DNA from: Kushneria konosiri
GTDB lineage: Bacteria; Pseudomonadota; Gammaproteobacteria; Pseudomonadales; Halomonadaceae
Reading direction: 5' to 3'
DNA: 64,000 nucleotides
Assembly: GCF_002155145.1 (NCBI RefSeq)
Contig: NZ_CP021323.1
Span: 1,550,001-1,614,000 of the forward strand
The position numbers and the translations under genes are program-made. Position 1 is the first letter of the stretch; each line of letters opens with the position of its first letter. A model generated the notes under the pieces. That model saw only the letters and a list, made by a program, of their open reading frames with translations, made no database searches and was not told the DNA's origin. Below, piece after piece: positions 56,532-64,000 of the stretch.

Positions 56532-57490
56532 TGGGTCTCGTCCTGATGGTCTGAAGTCCTGAAGGGGGAGGCTTCGTGGGAAAAAGGGTGCTGGTCGGCA
56601 CCGGTTTTTCGATGTGCCCGCGGATGGGCGCGGTCAAACGTATCGGCCAGATGCTGCCAGTCCAGTCGAGTGTAGACCTGGGTGGTGGAGAGGTGAGCAT
56701 GCCCCAGCAACTCCTGCACGGCGCGCAGATCCTGGCTGGATTCCAGCAGATGGCTGGCAAAGCTGTGACGCAGACGGTGCGGGTGCAGATGTTCGGGCAG
56801 ACCGCGCTCGCGCCCAAGACGGGCCATGCGAAGCTGAATGGCGCGATGGCCCAGACGCTGACCGCGGGCGCCAACAAACAGAGCCGGCTCGTGCGGGCCT
56901 GCCAGCATGCCTCGTATCTTGAGCCACTCGGCCAGTGCCGATGCGGCTCGACGCCCGATCGGCACCTGACGCGGCTTGTCGCCCTTGCCGAGAACCCGAG
57001 CGCGCTGGGTGTCGATATCTGCCAGATCCATGCCGGCAAGCTCTGCCAGTCGCAGACCGCTGGAGTAGCAAAGCTCCAGCATGGCCTGGTCGCGCAGTGC
57101 CAACGGCGAGCCGTCATGCGGTGTATCCAGAAATTGACCCAGCACATCGACATCGACCGGGCGTGGTAGATGTCGCGGCATTTTGGGCGTGTCCAGCAAC
57201 CGGGCCGGATTGTGGCTCATCAGGCCCTGTTCGATCAGCAGATCACAGAAGCGCCGAATGGCGGCCTGTCGCCGTGCCAGACTGCGGGCAGCCAGCCCCC
57301 GGGTGCGTTCACGTCCCAGAAAGCGACGCAGGTGATGAATATCGAGAACGTCCCACGAGGAAATGTCCTCACGCGCCATGAACGCTGTCAGCGCCGCCAG
57401 GTCACGACGATAGGCATCGACCGTGGCCGGACTATGCCGATAACGCAGGTGCTCGATAAACATGTCGACCAGCGGCTCCAGCGCACTCAT
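56528..57490 (-). CDS. xerC: Site-specific tyrosine recombinase XerC
   Basis: Resolves chromosome dimers with XerD. The 320 residues have the full catalytic set: Arg147 in SGLRLAEL, Lys172 in GKGDKPR, His238 and Arg241 in HRLRHSF, His264 in GHAHLST, and the nucleophile Tyr273 in QVYTRLD. A C-terminal tail of about 25 residues (KTGADQHPFSHEASPFRTSD) extends past the family end. The start ATG 57490 overlaps the DUF484 stop (ATGA). Confidence 0.96.
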   Translation of the reverse strand: MSALEPLVDMFIEHLRYRHSPATVDAYRRDLAALTAFMAREDISSWDVLDIHHLRRFLGRERTRGLAARSLARRQAAIRRFCDLLIEQGLMSHNPARLLDTPKMPRHLPRPVDVDVLGQFLDTPHDGSPLALRDQAMLELCYSSGLRLAELAGMDLADIDTQRARVLGKGDKPRQVPIGRRAASALAEWLKIRGMLAGPHEPALFVGARGQRLGHRAIQLRMARLGRERGLPEHLHPHRLRHSFASHLLESSQDLRAVQELLGHAHLSTTQVYTRLDWQHLADTFDRAHPRAHRKTGADQHPFSHEASPFRTSDHQDETQ

Positions 57491-58185
57491 GACGAATAAC
57501 GCAACAGCAGGCGTGAGGCGACCTCGCCCAGCCAGGTCATGTTGTCGGGTGCCATGACCCACGGCAGGCCCGTCCGGTCAGGGTGGGCCAGAACCAGATA
57601 GCCGTGACGCTCGCCGAGTGCCAGCCGGACCACGGTACAGCGACCCTCGCTCAGGAGAGTGCCGGGCAGCAGGCGCTCGGCCATTGTGCGATCCAGTGTC
57701 AGTACCTCGCAGGCGCTATCCAGAGTGGATGCCAGCCACTGGTCGGTCTCGACGTCGAGTGCGTAGGTGGGCGGCTGCGGCCATTCACCGTTTGAGAGCT
57801 GTCGCCATAGCGCCAGATGCGCTACGCCAAAACGCTCGCCAAGCTCGGCGGTCAGGGTCTGTGCCAGTGCATCACTACTTTCGGCCTGCAAAAGCGACAG
57901 GGTCAGCGCGCGCATGGCGCCGGCCTGCTGATCATGGTGTCGCGCCGCGTTCAACAGCGCCTGATATTGTCCCTCGGCCTGCTCGGTGCGGGCGCGCAGG
58001 GTCGCAATCAGCCGTTCGACCAGCGATACGGCGCCGCCGGTCTGGGGATGGGCGATCTGCATCGAGGCCAGCAGTGCCTCGCGTCCCTCGAAAAAGTCGG
58101 GGTGGCGTGAAAGCCAGTCGCTGACCTGATCGGCGTCAAGCCTTTCGGAACACGGTTGATCAGGGGCAGTGCTGTCATCGGTCAT
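57487..58185 (-). CDS. DUF484 family protein (YigA type)
   Basis: The 232 residues match DUF484, a GAF-like domain of unknown role. The N-terminus contains VSDWLSRHPDFFEGREALLA (residues 21-40) and a helix LVERLIATLRARTEQAEGQ, which are the family features. The later half has LGERHGYLVLAHPDRTG. Operon position between dapF and xerC is conserved in gammaproteobacteria. GGGAG lies upstream of ATG 58185. Confidence 0.9.
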   Translation of the reverse strand: MTDDSTAPDQPCSERLDADQVSDWLSRHPDFFEGREALLASMQIAHPQTGGAVSLVERLIATLRARTEQAEGQYQALLNAARHHDQQAGAMRALTLSLLQAESSDALAQTLTAELGERFGVAHLALWRQLSNGEWPQPPTYALDVETDQWLASTLDSACEVLTLDRTMAERLLPGTLLSEGRCTVVRLALGERHGYLVLAHPDRTGLPWVMAPDNMTWLGEVASRLLLRYSS

Positions 58186-58207
58186 ATCATCTCCCGAAAG
58201 GGCTGGG

Positions 58208-59038
58208 CTATATCACGATACGGCCGTCAAAGACGCGTTCGGCCGGACCGGTCATGATGACCGACTGTCCTGGACCGGCCCATTCAATACTCAGGGTGCC
58301 ACCGGGCAGGGTGACATCGACGTGCTGATCCAGCAGACCGCGTCGGATACCGCTGACCACGGCGGCGCAGGCGCCGGTACCGCAGGCCAGGGTCTCACCC
58401 ACGCCGCGCTCGAACACGCGCAGCCGCACGCTCTGGCGCGACACGACCTCCATGAAGCCCACATTGACGCGTCTGGGAAAGCGCGGATGCGCCTCGATCC
58501 GCGGCCCAAGGGTGGACACGGGCGCCTGGTCGACATTGTCGACGTCAATGACGGCGTGAGGGTTGCCCATCGACAGGGCGTCCATGGTGACCGCCTCGCC
58601 ATCGACGTCCAGCGTATAGGCATGGCGTTCGTCGTCGGCCGTCAGCGGAATATCGCCCGGTGCGAAGCGGGGTGCCCCCATGTCGACGCGCACCCGGCCA
58701 TCCTCGGCGACCTTTAACACCAGATTGCCGCCGGCCGTCTGGACGGCGATCTCGCGCCGGGCCGTGAGCCTTTGATCCAGCACGAAACGGGCAAAGCAGC
58801 GTGCACCGTTGCCGCAGTTTTCCACTTCACTGCCGTCGGCATTGAAGATGCGATAGCGAAAGTCCATGTCCGGACGCGACGGTGGCTCGACCAGCAAAAG
58901 CTGGTCGAAGCCGATGCCAAAGCGACGGTCGGCCAGTGCCCGAATGCGTTCGCTGTCGAGCCGCGCGCGCTGGGTGACCAGATCGACCACCATGAAGTCA
59001 TTGCCCAGCCCGTGCATCTTGGTGAAGTGCAGCATCAT
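58208..59038 (-). CDS. dapF: Diaminopimelate epimerase
   Basis: Converts LL- to meso-diaminopimelate for lysine and peptidoglycan. The 276 residues show the N-terminal [15 protein letters not shown] and both catalytic cysteines in NCGNGARC (Cys75) and ACGTGAC (near 219). The start ATG 59038 is followed by a second ATG and overlaps the lysA stop (ATGA). It is 22 bases before DUF484. Confidence 0.97.
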   Translation of the reverse strand: MMLHFTKMHGLGNDFMVVDLVTQRARLDSERIRALADRRFGIGFDQLLLVEPPSRPDMDFRYRIFNADGSEVENCGNGARCFARFVLDQRLTARREIAVQTAGGNLVLKVAEDGRVRVDMGAPRFAPGDIPLTADDERHAYTLDVDGEAVTMDALSMGNPHAVIDVDNVDQAPVSTLGPRIEAHPRFPRRVNVGFMEVVSRQSVRLRVFERGVGETLACGTGACAAVVSGIRRGLLDQHVDVTLPGGTLSIEWAGPGQSVIMTGPAERVFDGRIVI

Positions 59039-60321
59039 GAAGCGTGGCTTCCCTGCGGCGCGATGGCCGCCTCCGGCAGCAGTGCTTCGCCGGCCCAGAG
59101 CGCGGCCAGCGGTTCGCGCTCGCGTACCAGATGCATCTGATCACCCACCACCATGACCTCCGGCGGACGTGATCGAGTGTTGTAGTTCGATGCCATCACA
59201 AAGCCATAGGCGCCGGCGGAGTGCACGGCCAGCAGGTCGCCCTGGGCAACGGCCAGTTCGCGGTCCTTGCCCAGATAGTCGCCGGACTCGCACACCGGCC
59301 CGACGATGTCCCAGTGCTTCGTCTCGTGCGTCTGGCGCTGATCCACCCGGGTAATGTTCTGCCAGGCCTGATAGAGCGTCGGCCGGATCAGGTCATTCAT
59401 GGCGGCATCGACGATGGCAAAGTTTTTCGCCTCGCCGGGTTTGAGATACTCGATCCGGGTGAGCAAAACGCCGGCATTGGCGGCAATCGAACGGCCGGGC
59501 TCGAAGATGAGCTCGACGTCGCGGTCCCCGATGCGCTGACGCAGGGCAGCGATATAGTCCGCCACCGGCGGTGGTGTCTCACCGGCGTAATCCACGCCCA
59601 GACCGCCGCCCAGATCCAGATGCTCGATGTGAATGCCCTGATCGCCGAGTCGGTCATAAAGCGCCAGCAAACGGTCCAGCGCGTCCAGAAAGGGCGAGAG
59701 CTCGGTGAGCTGCGAGCCGATATGACAGTCGATGCCGACCGGATTGACGTGGCTGAGCTCGGCGGCGCGCTGGTAGACGCGCTCGGCATCGGCAATGGCG
59801 ATGCCGAACTTGTTGTCCTTGAGCCCTGTGGAAATATAGGGATGCGTGCGCGCGTCGACGTCCGGATTGACCCGAATGGAAATCGCGGCCACCTGATCGC
59901 GGCGGCCGGCCACCTCATTGAGGCACTCAAGCTCGGCTTCGGATTCCACGTTGAAGCACTTGATGCCTGCTTCCAGCGCCCGGACCATTTCATCCTCGCG
60001 CTTTCCGACGCCTGAAAAGACCACCCGGCCCGGATCGCCCCCGGCGGCCAGTACGCGCTCGAGCTCACCGCGTGAGACGATGTCAAAGCCTGCGCCCAGA
60101 CGGGCCAGCAGATTGAGAATGGCCAGATTCGAGTTGGTCTTGAGGGCGTAGCAGATCAGATGCCGAGTGCCCTCGAGCGGCCGGGCGTAATCCAGAAAGT
60201 GCTGGCGAAAGGCCGCGGCTGAATAGACATAGCAGGGCGTGCCGAAGCGTTCGGCCACGCTTGCAAGCGGCAGCTGCTCAACATGCAGCTGCTCATCGTG
60301 CCAGACAAAATGCGTGCTCAT
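59035..60321 (-). CDS. lysA: Diaminopimelate decarboxylase
   Basis: PLP enzyme producing lysine from meso-diaminopimelate. The 428 residues show the cofactor lysine Lys61 in [19 protein letters not shown] near 200, GGGLGVDY near 235, FEPGRSIAA near 280 and the second-subunit Cys in VCESGDYLG near 345. It overlaps lptM and dapF by ATGA on either side, so lysine and peptidoglycan supply are co-ordinated. Confidence 0.97.
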   Translation of the reverse strand: MSTHFVWHDEQLHVEQLPLASVAERFGTPCYVYSAAAFRQHFLDYARPLEGTRHLICYALKTNSNLAILNLLARLGAGFDIVSRGELERVLAAGGDPGRVVFSGVGKREDEMVRALEAGIKCFNVESEAELECLNEVAGRRDQVAAISIRVNPDVDARTHPYISTGLKDNKFGIAIADAERVYQRAAELSHVNPVGIDCHIGSQLTELSPFLDALDRLLALYDRLGDQGIHIEHLDLGGGLGVDYAGETPPPVADYIAALRQRIGDRDVELIFEPGRSIAANAGVLLTRIEYLKPGEAKNFAIVDAAMNDLIRPTLYQAWQNITRVDQRQTHETKHWDIVGPVCESGDYLGKDRELAVAQGDLLAVHSAGAYGFVMASNYNTRSRPPEVMVVGDQMHLVREREPLAALWAGEALLPEAAIAPQGSHAS

Positions 60322-60635
60322 GTGCCCCCCTGACCGGCAGCGGCCGGTGCCGCCGGCGCTACGGTAGTGGCCGCACCGCCGACCTTGCCCGCCGTGGTGG
60401 TCTCGGGGCTGCTGTCGCCATCGGGCACGCTGACTGCGCTCTGGCGCTCGGTGTCATCGCCCTGCTGTGCATTATCCTGCTTTGCGCTGTCCGCCTGGAC
60501 GTCGCCTGATTGATGGTCGCCCTGCGGGTCGTAGCGGTCGCGGGCCTGCTGGTTGTCAGGCATATAAAGCGGACCGGTCTGGCCGCAGCCGGCCAGCACC
60601 AGAGCAGTCATCATGGCCAGTATCAGGCGGTTCAT
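60318..60635 (-). CDS. lptM: LptM (YifL) family lipoprotein with long tail
   Basis: Small outer-membrane lipoprotein that in E. coli aids maturation of the LptD translocon. The N-terminus is a signal with lipobox LAGC (Cys17) followed by [11 protein letters not shown], the LptM signature. The family is usually about 60-70 residues. Here 105 are encoded because of a disordered tail rich in Gln/Asp/Ser/Thr/Ala ([20 protein letters not shown] near the end). The start overlaps the argH stop and its stop overlaps lysA (ATGA). Confidence 0.85.
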   Translation of the reverse strand: MNRLILAMMTALVLAGCGQTGPLYMPDNQQARDRYDPQGDHQSGDVQADSAKQDNAQQGDDTERQSAVSVPDGDSSPETTTAGKVGGAATTVAPAAPAAAGQGGT

Positions 60636-62059
60636 TGGGCACCATCCTTCTGATCAAGGGCGTGGGCCGGAAGTCTTGTCAGCGCGTCGCGGGCGCGTTG
60701 GGCCGCGGCGCGCACCTGGTCGGGAGCCGTGCCGCCGATGTGGTTGCGTGCGGCCACCGAGCCTTCCAGCGTCAGGTAGTCAAAGATGTCATCGCTGATA
60801 TGGCTGGAGAAGCGCTTGAGCTCTTCAAGCGTCATCTCGGAGAGATCACGTCCCTCTTCGATACCGAAGGCGACCGCCTTGCCGACGATCTCGTGGGCAT
60901 CGCGAAAGGCCACGCCCTGACGAACGAGGTAGTCGGCAAGGTCTGTTGCGGTGGCAAAGCCACGTTTGGCGGCGGCATACATGTTGTCGCTTTTGGCCCG
61001 CACTGCCGGGATCATGTCGCCAAAGGCGCGCAGGGAGCCGAGCACGGTGTCGAGGGTATCAAACAGCGGCTCCTTGTCTTCCTGATTGTCCTTGTTGTAG
61101 GCCAGCGGCTGGGATTTCATCAGCGTCAGAAGGCTCATCATGTGGCCATAGACGCGCCCGGTCTTGCCGCGTACCAGCTCGGGCACATCAGGATTTTTCT
61201 TCTGCGGCATGATCGAGGAGCCGGTGCAAAAACGATCGGGCAGGTCGATGAAGTCAAACTGGGCGCTGGTCCACAGCACCAGTTCTTCGCTCATGCGAGA
61301 CAGGTGCATCATCAGCACGCTGGCAAACGCCGTGAATTCGATGGCGAAATCGCGGTCGCTGACCGCATCCAGCGAATTTTCGGCCGGGCGCTCAAAGCCC
61401 AGCAGTTCGGCGGTGACGTGACGGTCGATCGGGTAGGTCGTGCCGGCCAGCGCTGCCGCACCCAGCGGCATGATGTTGACCCGCTTGCGCGCGTCGAGCA
61501 GGCGCTCCTGATCGCGGGCAATCATCTCCTGCCAGGCCAGCAGATGGTGGCCAAAGGTGACGGGCTGGGCGCTCTGCAGATGGGTAAAGCCCGGCATGAT
61601 GGTGTCGGCCTCACGCTCTGCAAGCTCGATCAGGCCCTGGCGCAGACGCGAGAGCTCACCGGCGACGGCGTCGATGCCATCACGCAGGTACAAACGGATG
61701 TCGGTGGCGATCTGATCGTTGCGCGAGCGCCCGGTGTGCAGCTTCTTGCCGACAATGCCGATGCGGTCGGTCAGACGCGCTTCAATGTTCATGTGGATGT
61801 CTTCAAGCGCCACGGACCACTCGATCTCACCGCGCTCGATCTCGGCCTCGATCTGTGTGAGTCCGTCCACGATGGCGTCACGCTCGTCATCGGTCAGAAC
61901 GCCCACACGTGCCAGCATGGTGGCATGAGCAATCGAGCCGCGAATGTCGTGATGATAAAGGCGCTGGTCGAAGCCGATGGAGGCGGTAAAGGCCGCCACG
62001 AAGGCGTCGGTGGGCTCGCTGAAGCGACCGCCCCAGGATTGATTGGTGGTTTGCGTCAT
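60632..62059 (-). CDS. argH: Argininosuccinate lyase
   Basis: Last step of arginine biosynthesis. The 475 residues contain the family signature [12 protein letters not shown] near 287 and the N-terminal [17 protein letters not shown] start at ATG 62059, near the family N-terminus; AGGA lies about 14 bases upstream and an ATG six codons earlier (62077) is possible. It heads the seven-gene minus-strand operon argH-lptM-lysA-dapF-DUF484-xerC-yigB and is divergent from hemC with about 200 bases between. Confidence 0.95.
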   Translation of the reverse strand: MTQTTNQSWGGRFSEPTDAFVAAFTASIGFDQRLYHHDIRGSIAHATMLARVGVLTDDERDAIVDGLTQIEAEIERGEIEWSVALEDIHMNIEARLTDRIGIVGKKLHTGRSRNDQIATDIRLYLRDGIDAVAGELSRLRQGLIELAEREADTIMPGFTHLQSAQPVTFGHHLLAWQEMIARDQERLLDARKRVNIMPLGAAALAGTTYPIDRHVTAELLGFERPAENSLDAVSDRDFAIEFTAFASVLMMHLSRMSEELVLWTSAQFDFIDLPDRFCTGSSIMPQKKNPDVPELVRGKTGRVYGHMMSLLTLMKSQPLAYNKDNQEDKEPLFDTLDTVLGSLRAFGDMIPAVRAKSDNMYAAAKRGFATATDLADYLVRQGVAFRDAHEIVGKAVAFGIEEGRDLSEMTLEELKRFSSHISDDIFDYLTLEGSVAARNHIGGTAPDQVRAAAQRARDALTRLPAHALDQKDGAQ

Positions 62060-62256
62060 CTGCTGGCGATCCTGCATCGAAAGGGTCGGGACCGGGAGGC
62101 CGGCACACTGCCGCCTCCATGGGCGCGTCAGTGTAACAAGAAGTCGATGGCCTGTCGGCACGCGACACACCCCTGTGATGCCTGCAATGACTGTTTTTTG
62201 CCAGGCGTCACTGCTTTATCATGCCCTTCTCGTTTTGACCGCTATCAGGAGCGCTC

Positions 62257-63210
62257 GTGTCCGACAGAGCCACGATCAGAATTGCCACCCGCAAGAGTCA
62301 GCTCGCCCTGTGGCAGGCGGAACACGTCAAGTCTCGTCTCGAGGCCCTGCATCCCGGGCTTGAGGTCGAACTTGTAGGCATGTCCACCCGCGGGGATCGC
62401 ATTCTGGATACGCCGCTGGCCAAGATTGGCGGCAAGGGCCTGTTCGTCAAGGAGCTCGAGGAGGCGATGCTGGCAGGCCTTGCCGATATCGCCGTGCACT
62501 CCATGAAGGATGTCCCGATGAGTTTCCCCGAAGGGCTCGGGTTGCATGCCATTCTGGATCGCGGTGCGCCCACCGACGCCTTTGTCTCCAACGACTATCC
62601 GAATTTTGATGCGCTGCCGCAGGGCGCGCGCATCGGCACCTCGAGTCTTCGTCGCGCCCTGCAGATCCGTGCCGCCCGGCCCGATCTGGAAGTGCTCAGC
62701 CTGCGCGGCAATGTCCAGACCCGGCTTGGCAAGCTCGACGGCGGCGAGTTTGACGCGATCGTGCTGGCTACCTCCGGGCTTGAGCGGCTCAATCTGGACA
62801 TGCGCATTGCCGAACGGCTGGCCCCGGAGGTCATGCTGCCGGCCTGTGGTCAGGGCGCGCTTGGCATCGAATGTCGCAGCGATGATGAGACCCTGAGAGC
62901 GCTGATCGCGCCGTTGATTGATCCCTCCTCCAGCCTTCGGGTGCGAGCCGAAAGGGCCATGAACACGCGCCTTGAAGGGGGCTGTCAGGTACCCATTGGC
63001 GGTTATGCGGTGCTGGAAGACAACGATCAGACGCTGTGGCTGCGAGCGCTGGTCGGCGCACCCGATGGCTCACAGGTCATCCATGCCGAAGCGCGCGGGC
63101 CGGCCGACGACCCGGAAACCCTGGGCATTCAGGTGGCTGAAGAGCTGCTCACCCGTGGTGCCGGCGCCATTCTTGATGCCGTCTACGCCGACGAACGGCC
63201 GCCGCGCTGA
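62257..63210 (+). CDS. hemC: Porphobilinogen deaminase (hydroxymethylbilane synthase)
   Basis: Builds the linear tetrapyrrole for heme and siroheme. The 317 residues show [14 protein letters not shown] (residues 8-21), HSMKDVPM near 82, GTSSLRR near 130, and the dipyrromethane-binding Cys243 in [12 protein letters not shown]. The start is GTG 62257 with CAGGAG 6 bases upstream. hemD begins 9 bases after the stop. Confidence 0.97.
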   Translation: MSDRATIRIATRKSQLALWQAEHVKSRLEALHPGLEVELVGMSTRGDRILDTPLAKIGGKGLFVKELEEAMLAGLADIAVHSMKDVPMSFPEGLGLHAILDRGAPTDAFVSNDYPNFDALPQGARIGTSSLRRALQIRAARPDLEVLSLRGNVQTRLGKLDGGEFDAIVLATSGLERLNLDMRIAERLAPEVMLPACGQGALGIECRSDDETLRALIAPLIDPSSSLRVRAERAMNTRLEGGCQVPIGGYAVLEDNDQTLWLRALVGAPDGSQVIHAEARGPADDPETLGIQVAEELLTRGAGAILDAVYADERPPR

Positions 63211-63219
63211 GGAGTCAGC

Positions 63220-64000
63220 ATGTCCCTTTCGTGTTCGACCCGGCATGATGTTGCCCTGATTGCCCGCCCCGGTGCCCGCGCGCAGGCGCTGGAGCAGGCG
63301 CTCGAAGCGATCGGGCTGGCGCCCCTTTCTCTGGACATCATGACTTTGGTCGCACGCGAACCGGACCCACAGGCGCGCACGCTCCTGTATGATCTGGACA
63401 ACTTCCGTCATGTCATCTGCACCAGTCCGTTTGCCGCGACCTGTCTGATCGAGGCCATCGAGGCACGCTGGCCACAGCTGCCCACCGGTATCGATTTTCA
63501 TGCCACCGGCGTGAGCACCGCAGAGGTGTTGAAGGTCGGACTGGGCGTTGAGGTCAGCGCCCCGGCACCGGGCACGGGCAGTGCCAGTGAAGCACTGCTT
63601 GAGCTGCCGGGGCTTCAGACTGTCGCCGGGGAGCGGGTCGCGCTGGTCTCGGGCGAGGGCGGACGCGAGCTGATTGAGCAGACGCTTTTTGAGCGTGGCG
63701 CCGAGGTATCACGGCTGTCACTCTATGAACGACGGCTACAGCCACCCGGCGAAGACATGCGTGACCGGCTGGCGCGAGGCGAGTTTGCGGTACTGATCGT
63801 GACCAGCCAGGAGCAGCTCGAGTACCTTGAACGATGGTGTACCCCGGTGACCCGGAAGCGACCGCTGGTCGTTTCCAGCCAGCGATTGGCTACAATGGCA
63901 GACAGGGATCACTTCGAATGTGTTTTCATTGCCGGCGATGCCACGCCGCAGACATTGGCAGAGACCTCGGCCATGGCCTGGCAGCAGGCGCTAGGCATAC
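63220..64000 (+). CDS. hemD: Uroporphyrinogen-III synthase (3' end outside window)
   Basis: Closes the tetrapyrrole ring with inversion of ring D. The frame opens at ATG 63220 with a GGAG site just upstream, nine bases after hemC. It runs 260 codons without a stop to the right edge. The start MSLSCSTRHDVALIARPGAR and inner stretches ICTSPFAATCLIEAIE and LVSGEGGRELIEQTLFERG are typical of HemD, whose members are weakly conserved. The hemC-hemD order is the usual one. Confidence 0.88.
   Translation, partial: MSLSCSTRHDVALIARPGARAQALEQALEAIGLAPLSLDIMTLVAREPDPQARTLLYDLDNFRHVICTSPFAATCLIEAIEARWPQLPTGIDFHATGVSTAEVLKVGLGVEVSAPAPGTGSASEALLELPGLQTVAGERVALVSGEGGRELIEQTLFERGAEVSRLSLYERRLQPPGEDMRDRLARGEFAVLIVTSQEQLEYLERWCTPVTRKRPLVVSSQRLATMADRDHFECVFIAGDATPQTLAETSAMAWQQALGI

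Overview
The window reads as chromosomal DNA of a gammaproteobacterium of the Halomonadaceae type (Halomonas, Kushneria, Chromohalobacter). This placement is an inference from three things: many proteins look acidic, the bases are GC-rich outside a few AT-rich gaps, and the gene blocks are ones typical of gammaproteobacteria (a 13-gene nuo operon with fused nuoCD, argH-lptM-lysA-dapF-DUF484-xerC-yigB, and hemC-hemD). There is no rRNA or tRNA gene, CRISPR array, phage gene or insertion sequence that I can see.

Layout. 1-10 kb holds Fpr, an azoreductase, the nitrogen sensor/transporter pair glnK and amtB (with a sigma54/NtrC-like control region), ubiK, an OPT-family transporter, a membrane metallophosphoesterase and D-lactate dehydrogenase. 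10-22 kb holds comM, a small secreted protein, a class III alcohol dehydrogenase, a lipoprotein trehalase, a GNAT plus nitrilase pair, a cation exchanger, an amidase, a sulfite-oxidase-fold enzyme and a small kinase. 22-31 kb holds an aminotransferase/lipoprotein/lysophospholipase operon, a DUF423 protein, an AGCS symporter, thiS-thiG-trmB, an unknown membrane protein, an AT-rich gap with four DnaA-box sequences, and an FKBP lipoprotein. 31-37 kb holds a TIGR02444 protein, the ABC-F protein YheS, ChaB, and a minus-strand run of thiD, a universal stress protein, dtd and a short-chain dehydrogenase.

37.5-52.7 kb is the complete NADH:quinone oxidoreductase operon nuoA to nuoN. Most junctions are tight, several as ATGA stop/start overlaps. 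A 37-codon open frame with a strong ribosome binding site sits between nuoL and nuoM and ends in such an overlap. 52.8-55.6 kb holds an EEP-family nuclease/phosphatase, dsbA, engB and a small membrane protein. 55.8-62.1 kb is a minus-strand operon (argH, lptM, lysA, dapF, DUF484, xerC, yigB) with almost every junction an ATGA overlap. It is divergent from hemC-hemD, and hemD runs off the right edge.

Most of the window is ordinary core genome. The points most worth a second look are the DnaA-box cluster at 29985-30239, the 37-codon frame between nuoL and nuoM, the sigma54/NtrC-like region upstream of amtB, the class III alcohol dehydrogenase lacking two structural-zinc cysteines, and the cation exchanger whose first alpha repeat lacks its acidic residue.
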